Source: Pseudomonadota bacterium
Lineage (GTDB): Bacteria; Pseudomonadota; Alphaproteobacteria; Rhizobiales; Xanthobacteraceae
DNA length: 6,249 nt
Assembly (NCBI GenBank): GCA_023432845.1
Contig: JAEZEY010000353.1
Location: 1-6,249 of the forward strand
Direction: 5' to 3'
This document shows positions 1 to 5,001 of this stretch, one piece after another (the first letter of the stretch is position 1; every line of letters starts with the position of its first letter). The position numbers were made by a program, and so were the translations under genes. The notes under the pieces are model-generated. The model did no database searches. It was not told the origin of the DNA and saw only the letters and a list, made by a program, of their open reading frames with translations.

Positions 1-1086
1 TCTTTCGGCGACCAGGACACCAAGCTCGTTCGCGGCGTCGATGTGCTGATCGCGACGCCGGGCCGCCTGCTCGATCATTCGGAGCGCGGCCGCCTGCTTT
101 TGTCGGGATGCGAGTTGCTGATCATCGACGAAGCCGACCGCATGCTTGATATGGGCTTCATTCCGGACATCGAGCGCATCGGCAAACTGGTGCCGTTCAC
201 GCGCCAGACGCTGTTCTTCACAGCGACCATGCCGCCGGAAATCCAGCGTATCGCCGACACTTTCCTGCACAATCCAGTGCGCGTCGAGGTGTCCAAGCCC
301 GCCACCGCCGCCGCCACTATTACGCAATTGCAGGTGGCCGTCGGCCGCGAGGATTACGAGAAGCGCGCGACCTTGCGCCATCTCATCAGCAACGCCGAGA
401 ACTTCAAGAACGCCATCATCTTCTGCAACCGCAAGCTCGAAGTCGCGGCGCTGCACAAGTCGCTGGTCAAGCACGGCTTCAATGCGGTGGCGCTGCACGG
501 CGATCTCGATCAGTCGACGCGTACGGCTGCGCTTGATGCGTTCCGCAAGGGTGATGCCAAGCTGCTGATCGCCTCCGACGTCGCCGCCCGCGGTCTCGAC
601 ATTCCGGCGGTGAGCCACGTCTTCAACTTCGACGTCCCCCACCACCCGGACGACTATGTCCACCGCATTGGCCGGACGGGCCGTGCCGGCCTGACCGGCA
701 CCGCGATTTCATTGGTGGCGCCGTTCGACGCCAAGTCGGTGGCCGCGATCGAGAAACTGATGGGCATGACCATCCCGTGGATGGGCGAACCGGTTGTCGT
801 CAGCGACGAGGATGCCAAGGGCCGTCCCCGCCGTGGCGGTCAGGATCGCGGCGCCGGCCGTGGCCGCGGTCGCGGTGGCCGTGGCCGCGAGGGTGGGCGT
901 CAGGAGGGCCGTGGCGAACGACAGGAGCAGCCGCGTGCCGACAGTGCACCGCAGCGCGCCGAGAGCGAGCCGAAGGCTACCGCCAAGCCACAACCTTATC
1001 GTGGGCGCGTCAACCACGAGCCTGCTGATACCGATGGTAGCCATTTGCCGGCTTTCCTGCTCAGGCCCGTCAACATCAAGGCTTAG
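1..1086 (+). CDS. DEAD-box ATP-dependent RNA helicase, RhlE-like (5' end missing)
   Basis: This is the C-terminal 361 residues of a DEAD-box RNA helicase, which uses ATP to unwind short RNA duplexes in ribosome assembly or mRNA turnover in the cytoplasm. The reading frame is open from base 1, so the start lies to the left; the Q motif and Walker A (motif I) are not in the window. Visible motifs, in order: Ib TPGR (55-66), II DEAD (127-138), III TAT in place of the usual SAT (220-228), IV region IIFCNRK, V ASDVAARGLD (571-600) and VI HRIGRTGRAG (661-690). After the helicase core comes an Arg/Gly-rich tail (about 820-930), then a Glu/Gln/Ala/Pro-rich, probably disordered end. Such basic tails usually add RNA affinity. 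The pattern DEADRMLDMGF and the RGG tail suit the RhlE/CsdA-like bacterial subgroup, but the exact paralogue cannot be fixed from a fragment. An internal GTG at 43 is not the start, because conserved helicase sequence continues upstream of it. Confidence 0.95.
   Translation, partial: SFGDQDTKLVRGVDVLIATPGRLLDHSERGRLLLSGCELLIIDEADRMLDMGFIPDIERIGKLVPFTRQTLFFTATMPPEIQRIADTFLHNPVRVEVSKPATAAATITQLQVAVGREDYEKRATLRHLISNAENFKNAIIFCNRKLEVAALHKSLVKHGFNAVALHGDLDQSTRTAALDAFRKGDAKLLIASDVAARGLDIPAVSHVFNFDVPHHPDDYVHRIGRTGRAGLTGTAISLVAPFDAKSVAAIEKLMGMTIPWMGEPVVVSDEDAKGRPRRGGQDRGAGRGRGRGGRGREGGRQEGRGERQEQPRADSAPQRAESEPKATAKPQPYRGRVNHEPADTDGSHLPAFLLRPVNIKA
856..888 (+). repeat. In-frame 12-bp direct repeat encoding GRGR in the helicase tail
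   Basis: The 12-mer ggccgtggccgc occurs at 856-867 and again at 877-888. The offset is 21 bp, exactly seven codons, so each copy encodes Gly-Arg-Gly-Arg. The surrounding bases are further Gly/Arg codons. It is the core of the RGG-like tail and could expand or contract by whole codons through replication slippage without breaking the frame. Confidence 0.8.
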
Positions 1087-1260
1087 CCGGCCGGCGGATA
1101 GCCACGCGCGGGAGTCGCGGGCACAGTCACCACAACCAGTTCCACATTTACTCCCCGTTCATATCCCTCGCATACCGTCTCTGTACTGGGACGCGACGCG
1201 GCCGCGAATTGGCGCGCCATAAGGCCCACGGGCGAGACGCCTCCAGGGGGTTTTTTGAGC
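1087..1260. other. Spacer between helicase and GGDEF genes; leader of the cyclase gene
   Basis: This is the longest non-coding stretch in the window (174 bp). No convincing intrinsic terminator follows the helicase stop: the sequence there is GC-rich and self-complementary (gccggccggc) but has no loop and no T-run. The middle (about 1140-1180) is less GC-rich and is the likeliest promoter area; the best -35/-10 pairing I can find, TTTACT (1147-1152) with CATACC (1171-1176), is weak. Also present are a short hairpin, cgtctc/gggacg around a 6-nt loop (1176-1193), and a perfect 10-bp palindrome tggcgcgcca (1210-1219). No tRNA or sRNA was recognised. Confidence 0.5.
1245..1250 (+). promoter_or_regulatory. 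Ribosome binding site of the GGDEF gene
   Basis: The purine run aggggg lies 10 nt before the ATG at 1261 and only 4 nt before an in-frame TTG at 1255. Spacing and start-codon strength favour the ATG, though the TTG would add just two residues. Confidence 0.6.
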
Positions 1261-2325
1261 ATGAGCGGGCAAAGCGACGAACATGAACGCACGATGGCGT
1301 TCTGCGAGATCGCGCTGAGCCAGATCAAGGCGCTGCGTCAGCCTGCGACCCCCCGGAATTACGAGATCTGGTACTCATATGCGACCGGCTATCAGCCGTC
1401 GCTCAATCAGAAAATCAACGAGACGCTGAGCCAGAACGGCAGCCTGTCGGAAGCCGATCTCGACAGCGTCTACGAAACCTATCTGGCGCCATCCCGACTG
1501 TCCGACCGCATCGACACCGTAGGCTCCAAGGTGATGGGCGAGATCGAGCAGGTCATGGCGATGATCGACGCCGCGGCTGGCAGCGCCTCGACCTATACCG
1601 AAAGCCTCGCCGGCATGAGCGAGAAAATCGGCGCTTCGGATCGCGAAGGTCTGCGCGCCATCGTCGAAGGCCTGGTGGCGACCGCCAAGGAAATGGAAGA
1701 GTCGAACCAGAAACTCGAAGAACGGCTCTCCGCTTCCAAAAAAGAAATCAACGAGCTTCAGGTCAACCTGGAAGCGGTGCGCACCGAGAGCCTCACCGAT
1801 CCGCTGACGCAGCTGGCCAACCGCAAATTCTTCGACATAACGCTGCAGGATGCGATTGCCTTGGCGCGCGACAGCGACGAGCCGCTGTCGCTGATGCTCA
1901 CCGACATCGACCACTTCAAGAAGTTCAACGATACATTCGGGCATCTCACCGGCGACCAAGTGTTGCGGCTCGTCGCCATGTCGGTGAAGCAGAATGTCAA
2001 GGGCCAGGACACGGCCGCGCGATACGGCGGTGAGGAATTCGCCGTGATCTTACCCAATACGGTACTGCGGTCCGCACTCACCGTCGCGGATCACATCCGC
2101 CGTGCCGTAATGACCAAGGAACTGATGAAGCGATCCACCGGCGAGCACCTCGGCCGCGTCACCATCTCCATCGGCGTCGCAACCCTGCAGGCCGACGACA
2201 CGGCCGCAACCCTTATCGAACGCGCCGACGCCTGCCTTTATGCCGCCAAGCGCAACGGCCGCAACTGCGTGCTGTGCGAGGCCGATCCGGAAGTCTCCCC
2301 GGACAAGGCCGAGCAGGTGGCCTGA
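1261..2325 (+). CDS. Soluble GGDEF-domain diguanylate cyclase
   Basis: The 354-residue protein should condense two GTP into cyclic di-GMP, the second messenger controlling motility, adhesion and biofilm. No signal peptide or membrane segment is visible, so it acts in the cytoplasm. Residues 1 to about 110 form a helical N-terminal region containing the string TPRNYEIWYSYATG, which I associate with alphaproteobacterial GGDEF proteins but cannot assign to a sensor family. Residues about 141-176 are a charged heptad-rich coiled coil, the usual dimerising linker. The GGDEF domain begins at DPLTQLANR (180-188). The metal and nucleotide residues of TDIDHFKKFND are present, and the active-site loop is an intact GGEEF at 256-260 (2026-2040), so activity is expected. 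The inhibitory I-site, normally RxxD five residues before GGEEF, reads KGQD (1999-2010). No EAL domain is attached. The gene stands alone between a same-strand helicase and a convergent porin gene. Start: ATG at 1261 (TTG 1255 possible). Confidence 0.93.
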   Translation: MSGQSDEHERTMAFCEIALSQIKALRQPATPRNYEIWYSYATGYQPSLNQKINETLSQNGSLSEADLDSVYETYLAPSRLSDRIDTVGSKVMGEIEQVMAMIDAAAGSASTYTESLAGMSEKIGASDREGLRAIVEGLVATAKEMEESNQKLEERLSASKKEINELQVNLEAVRTESLTDPLTQLANRKFFDITLQDAIALARDSDEPLSLMLTDIDHFKKFNDTFGHLTGDQVLRLVAMSVKQNVKGQDTAARYGGEEFAVILPNTVLRSALTVADHIRRAVMTKELMKRSTGEHLGRVTISIGVATLQADDTAATLIERADACLYAAKRNGRNCVLCEADPEVSPDKAEQVA

Positions 2326-2337
2326 AGGCTCGCCTGC
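2313..2337 (+). terminator. Candidate stem-loop at the end of the GGDEF gene (no U-tract)
   Basis: An outer stem GCAGGT/GCCTGC (2313-2318 with 2332-2337) and an inner stem GGCC/GGCT (2319-2322 with 2327-2330) enclose a UGAA loop, with one bulged C at 2331. The stop codon TGA (2323-2325) opens the loop. Two pairs are G-U in the + transcript and would be C/A mismatches in the - transcript, so the fold favours the cyclase mRNA. No T-run follows, so this is not a textbook intrinsic terminator; it could instead protect the 3' end or assist Rho-dependent termination between convergent genes. Confidence 0.4.
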
Positions 2338-2349
2338 CGCCCTGCCCTC

Positions 2350-3585
2350 CTAAAGCTCAGCCGACACCGACAGCGCGCCGATATAGGACCGGCCGCTATT
2401 GCCGCTGAAATAGCCGGCAAAGCCGTTCGGTTCGACCGCGATATCGACATAGCCTAATTCCACGCCGAACTTGAGGCGCTCAACGGGCTTCCAGAACAAA
2501 TTGACGGCCGTGCGGAATGTCTGGCTCTGCGGCTTTGCGGCGAGCAGCTCCGCCTGGACCGAGACGAAGCTCGCAAACACGTTCGATTCGAACTGTTCCG
2601 ACCATTCGTGGTGATAGGACGCCACCGCGCTCCAGCCTTTGGTTGGGCCGGTCGAACGAACGATGCTCTGATAGACGACGAGATCGTTGGTCGTGCCCAG
2701 ATAGGACGAGGCATCGACCGCATAAGTGGCCTGGAAGCTCACTGCATCGCCGTCGGCGATGAACGGCGTCGGGATATTCATGCCGGCGCTCGCGGCCCAA
2801 CCGGTGCGGGTCGTTGCCGTGCTCGGCAGGAACGGCAGCAGGGGCGACCGCGAGAAGTCGGCGCGGCGCATGACGCCTGACAGGTGCGTAGTCAATGCAT
2901 CGCTCTGGCGCTGCCAGCGCAGCGCGTAGACCGGACTCGAGAAGTCGAAGCTCCAGATGTCGGTGTCGGCGTTCGGCGAGGTCGGCAGGCTCGACTCGAC
3001 GCCGGCCGCCACGATGTTCTGATCGTCGAGCCAGTGCTCGTAGACGATCGAAGTCGCGGAACGTCCCGGCGAGCTGGCGCTGGTGAGGAAGCTGCCTTCC
3101 CAGAAGCTCATCAGCGTCCCGACAAAGCCGACCGTGAGACCATCGAGCCCGACGCTCCAGCCGGTGAAATAGGCGCTGCCACTGGCAGTGCCGTCGCCGG
3201 TCGATTTCGACCACTCGGCGCCGGTCGTTACGCGAAACAGTCCGAGCGAGGTCTCGCGCGTCAGCTCAAGCCCCGAATACACCGTGGCGGTTTGCGAATC
3301 CGAGTTCTGCGAGACGGTGCCGTTGCGGTTGACGATGCGGGGCACGCCGGCCCTCTGGCGGGTGTGCTGATAACTGTAGGAGACGCCGGCGGTGACCTTG
3401 GCGCAGACCTCGCCGACACCGAAATAGACGCCGCTGTCGGCGTTGTCGGCCGCGTCCTGACAGAAGTCCGGGACACCCGCTGCGACTATCGGCTCTGCCC
3501 GGGCAAGCCCAGCGGCGTTCAACACCAAAGACGACAGCACACCCGCCGTCCGAATGACGGCACCGATAGCCCCACGCAACGCCAT
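2350..3585 (-). CDS. Porin_2-like outer-membrane beta-barrel protein
   Basis: The 411-residue precursor is probably an outer-membrane channel for small hydrophilic solutes. A Sec signal peptide is visible: an arginine-containing n-region, a hydrophobic stretch around VLSSLVLNAAG, and an AxA-like site ending LARA at residue 30. The mature N-terminus has two cysteines, C42 and C61, flanking a GVYFG segment, like the conserved cysteine pair at the start of rhizobial porins (Porin_2, Omp2b type). Further segments fit that family: TTRTGWAASAGMNIPTPFI, the DAVSFQATYAVDASSYLG region, TKGWSAVASYHHEW and FWKPVERLKFGVELGYVDI. The rest shows alternating polar/aromatic beta-strand texture. Oddly, the last residue is Leu (SAEL) rather than the aromatic residue usual in barrel proteins. 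An in-frame TTG at 3597 would add four residues, but the ATG at 3585 has the better ribosome binding site. Family assignment rests on recalled patterns; that it is a secreted barrel is firmer. Confidence 0.78.
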   Translation of the reverse strand: MALRGAIGAVIRTAGVLSSLVLNAAGLARAEPIVAAGVPDFCQDAADNADSGVYFGVGEVCAKVTAGVSYSYQHTRQRAGVPRIVNRNGTVSQNSDSQTATVYSGLELTRETSLGLFRVTTGAEWSKSTGDGTASGSAYFTGWSVGLDGLTVGFVGTLMSFWEGSFLTSASSPGRSATSIVYEHWLDDQNIVAAGVESSLPTSPNADTDIWSFDFSSPVYALRWQRQSDALTTHLSGVMRRADFSRSPLLPFLPSTATTRTGWAASAGMNIPTPFIADGDAVSFQATYAVDASSYLGTTNDLVVYQSIVRSTGPTKGWSAVASYHHEWSEQFESNVFASFVSVQAELLAAKPQSQTFRTAVNLFWKPVERLKFGVELGYVDIAVEPNGFAGYFSGNSGRSYIGALSVSAEL

Positions 3586-3590
3586 GACCG

Positions 3591-3595
3591 CTTCC
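3591..3595 (-). promoter_or_regulatory. Ribosome binding site that selects the porin start
   Basis: On the - strand GGAAG lies 5 nt before the ATG at 3585. The alternative TTG at 3597 directly abuts a G-run with no spacing, so the ATG is preferred. Confidence 0.55.
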
Positions 3596-3614
3596 AACCC
3601 CCGAAACCCTTGCC

Positions 3615-3643
3615 ATTCGCGGACAAAGTCGGGAGCGAGTCAA
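3615..3643 (-). promoter_or_regulatory. Candidate sigma-70-type promoter for the porin gene
   Basis: In the 73-bp gap between the tfoX-like stop and the porin ATG, the - strand carries TTGACT (3643-3638), 17 bp, then GCGAAT (3620-3615). The -35 matches five of six consensus positions; the -10 only three of six, which is common in GC-rich alphaproteobacteria. It leaves a leader of roughly 20-25 nt before the ATG. No terminator was seen between the two genes, so read-through from upstream is also possible. Confidence 0.35.
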
Positions 3644-3658
3644 GAAGCACAGACCGAC

Positions 3659-4105
3659 CTAGGCGCGCCTTGCCTTGCGGCGCGTTGGCTTGGCCACACT
3701 TTTCTTCTTCAACTTTCGCGCCGACTTTTTGGCGGCGGTCACCGCCCTGGTTCGCGCCGGCTTTTGCCTTGTCGTGGACTTCGCGGCGGTGAACGCCTGC
3801 GCCGCCCTCAGCGCATCACGCGCCCATTCGGCCAGCTCATCCGGATCGTCGTAGAGCCGCTCCGGCAGCCGCCAATACGACGTCACCATGCGCTGGCCAC
3901 TCCTCCTGGTGAACGACAGCGGCTTTACGCCCTCGCGCTCGTAGGCCGCGCGCGTCGTCTCGTCGGTCTTGAAGTGGATGGCGCCGTCGCGTGAGATGAT
4001 GCCGAAGATCACGCCGCGGGCGTAAATCCCCCGCCCGCTGAACATGCGCTTGATCTCGATCGCACCGAATTCGGAAAACAAGTCATGGAGGAAATCCGAG
4101 TCCAT
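3659..4105 (-). CDS. TfoX N-terminal-domain protein with a histone-H1-like basic tail
   Basis: The 148-residue protein has a TfoX N-terminal domain at about residues 1-105: LFSEFGAIEIKRMFSGRGIY near the start, then FGIISRDGAIHFKTDE, and a YWRLPERLYDDPDEL segment typical of the family. The TfoX C-terminal domain found in Sxy/TfoX competence regulators of gammaproteobacteria is absent. In its place residues 108-148 are a tail with 18 Lys/Arg among 41 residues and no acidic residue, rich in Ala, Thr and Ser, resembling bacterial H1-like tails; nucleic-acid binding is inferred from this. Single-domain TfoX proteins are common in alphaproteobacteria and mostly uncharacterised, so a competence role should not be assumed. 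A ribosome binding site GGAG (4116-4113) sits 7 nt before the ATG. The gene begins 21 bp after the sufA stop with no terminator between them, so it may be transcribed with suf. Confidence 0.85.
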   Translation of the reverse strand: MDSDFLHDLFSEFGAIEIKRMFSGRGIYARGVIFGIISRDGAIHFKTDETTRAAYEREGVKPLSFTRRSGQRMVTSYWRLPERLYDDPDELAEWARDALRAAQAFTAAKSTTRQKPARTRAVTAAKKSARKLKKKSVAKPTRRKARRA

Positions 4106-4126
4106 GACCGAACTCCACCCTTGCGC

Positions 4127-4522
4127 CTAGTGCGTGGCGGCTCCGTCGGCCGCCGGCTTCGCCGGGCTGAGCTGCACGCTCTCGCCGCAGCCGCAGGCCG
4201 AGGTCTGGTTCGGGTTATTGAAGACGAACTGCGACGATAGCTTCTCGGTCTTGAAATCCATCTCGGTGCCGAGCAGGAACAGCACCGCCTTGGGGTCGAT
4301 GAGGATCTTGACGCCCTTGTCCTCGATCACCTCGTCGGTCGGCTTCACGGCGTCGGCGTATTCCATGGTGTATTCCATGCCGGCGCAGCCGCCGTTCTTG
4401 ACGCCTACGCGCAGGCCGGCGACCGGCTTGTCGGCATTCGCCATCACCGCCTTGATGCGCTCCGCAGCGGCGTCGGTGAGCCGCATCACCTGGGGTCTCG
4501 GTCTCGGATTGGCAGTCGCCAT
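4127..4522 (-). CDS. sufA: A-type iron-sulfur cluster carrier (SufA/IscA/ErpA family)
   Basis: The 131-residue protein binds and passes on Fe-S clusters during cofactor assembly in the cytoplasm. All three invariant cysteines are present: C46 in NGGCAGMEY and C110/C112 in the SACGCGES motif near the C-terminus. Other family marks are LTDAAAERIK, GVKILIDPKAV and FVFNNPN. The length is slightly over the usual 105-125 because of a short Pro-rich N-terminus and an Ala-rich C-terminal extension. The ATG at 4522 has GAGGA 5 nt upstream (4532-4528). The frame stays open upstream to 4729 but that part overlaps sufT and shows no family similarity. It sits 53 bp downstream of sufT, and position in the suf cluster favours the name SufA, though sequence alone does not separate SufA from IscA or ErpA with certainty. 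Confidence 0.93.
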   Translation of the reverse strand: MATANPRPRPQVMRLTDAAAERIKAVMANADKPVAGLRVGVKNGGCAGMEYTMEYADAVKPTDEVIEDKGVKILIDPKAVLFLLGTEMDFKTEKLSSQFVFNNPNQTSACGCGESVQLSPAKPAADGAATH

Positions 4523-4575
4523 GATCGTCCTCGTCAGTTGACCCTTATCTAAGCACCGATTTCTGAAAATTAAAC
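4523..4575 (-). promoter_or_regulatory. AT-rich sufT-sufA gap, possible internal promoter or operator
   Basis: This 53-bp gap contains an AT-rich block (about 4559-4574) unlike its GC-rich surroundings. On the - strand TTTAAT, 17 bp, TAGATA forms a weak promoter-like pair. The + strand reads atttctgaaaat at 4559-4570, centred on the palindrome TTTC-T-GAAA, and gtcagttgac (4533-4542) has GTCA/TGAC arms. Either could be a regulator site or chance. The sufA ribosome binding site closes the gap. Confidence 0.25.
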
Positions 4576-5001
4576 TCACCACATGTTGAGAACGAGACGC
4601 GCCTCGTCCGACATGCGGCTCGGGTCCCATGGCGGGTCCCAGACCACCGCGACCTTGGTCTCCTTGACCCCCGGCACCGCCGACACGGCATTCTCCACCA
4701 TGATCGGCAGTTCCTGCGCCGACGGGCAATTCGGCGAAGTCAGCGACATGTCGACCTTGACCGTGCGGTCGTCGCCGATATCGATCCGGTAGATCAGGCC
4801 GAGTTCGTAGACGTCGGCTGGGATTTCCGGGTCGTAGACGGTCTTGATGCCCGCGATGATCTCGTCCGTCAGCCGATTGAGTTCCTCCTGCGGCAAAGCC
4901 GAGGATCCGGTCACGGCCGCGTTCGGATCGCTGATCTCCGGCGCTGGCGTTGCGACCGGCGTTTCCTGCTTCACGGTGTCGTCGCTGGTATTTTCAGTCA
5001 C
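4576..5001 (-). CDS. sufT: SUF-associated Fe-S assembly factor SufT (DUF59/MIP18 family)
   Basis: The 141-residue protein belongs to the MIP18/DUF59 family, whose SufT members help maturation of Fe-S proteins in bacteria using the SUF pathway. Residues 1 to about 37 are a Ser/Thr/Pro/Ala-rich acidic, probably disordered lead. The DUF59 fold follows: TDEIIAGIKTVYDPEIP (45-61), DVYELGLIYRIDI, then SLTSPNCPSAQELP with the conserved C92, and an end segment WDPPWDPSRMSDEARL finishing NMW, characteristic of the SufT branch rather than PaaD. The start is GTG at 5001, which overlaps the sufS stop in a GTGA arrangement (4-bp overlap), with AGGAG 8 nt upstream inside sufS. The overlap implies translational coupling to sufS. 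No cluster-building enzyme activity is expected from it alone. Confidence 0.92.
   Translation of the reverse strand: MTENTSDDTVKQETPVATPAPEISDPNAAVTGSSALPQEELNRLTDEIIAGIKTVYDPEIPADVYELGLIYRIDIGDDRTVKVDMSLTSPNCPSAQELPIMVENAVSAVPGVKETKVAVVWDPPWDPSRMSDEARLVLNMW

Noticed and set aside
1081..1108. Possible intrinsic terminator after the helicase gene
   Set aside because: The self-complementary gccggccggc has no loop, other arms are only 3-4 bp, and there is no T-run.
1375..1959. - strand frame of 194 codons opposite the GGDEF gene
   Set aside because: It is a mirror of the cyclase codons (many Phe/Val/Gly/Asp in register), with no motif and no ribosome binding site noticed.
2480..3214. Second - strand frame of 244 codons inside the porin gene
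   Set aside because: It overlaps the porin frame, is Arg/His-rich with no recognisable motif, and the porin frame has a signal peptide and family features.
2884..3792. Long open frame on the + strand (302 codons) opposite the porin and tfoX-like genes
   Set aside because: It is antisense to two genes with recognisable families, runs across their boundary, and its product is Arg/Gly/Ala-rich low-complexity sequence typical of GC-rich shadow frames.
3659..4105. Competence regulator (Sxy/TfoX) as the function of the TfoX-domain protein
   Set aside because: Only the N-terminal domain is present, and no competence gene or CRP-S-like site is visible in the window.
4106..4126. Possible terminator between sufA and the tfoX-like gene
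   Set aside because: The 21-bp gap holds only a ribosome binding site region, with no inverted repeat and no T-run.
4523..4729. Upstream extension of the sufA frame to 4729
   Set aside because: The added residues overlap sufT and show no similarity to A-type carriers, whereas the ATG at 4522 has a well-spaced ribosome binding site.
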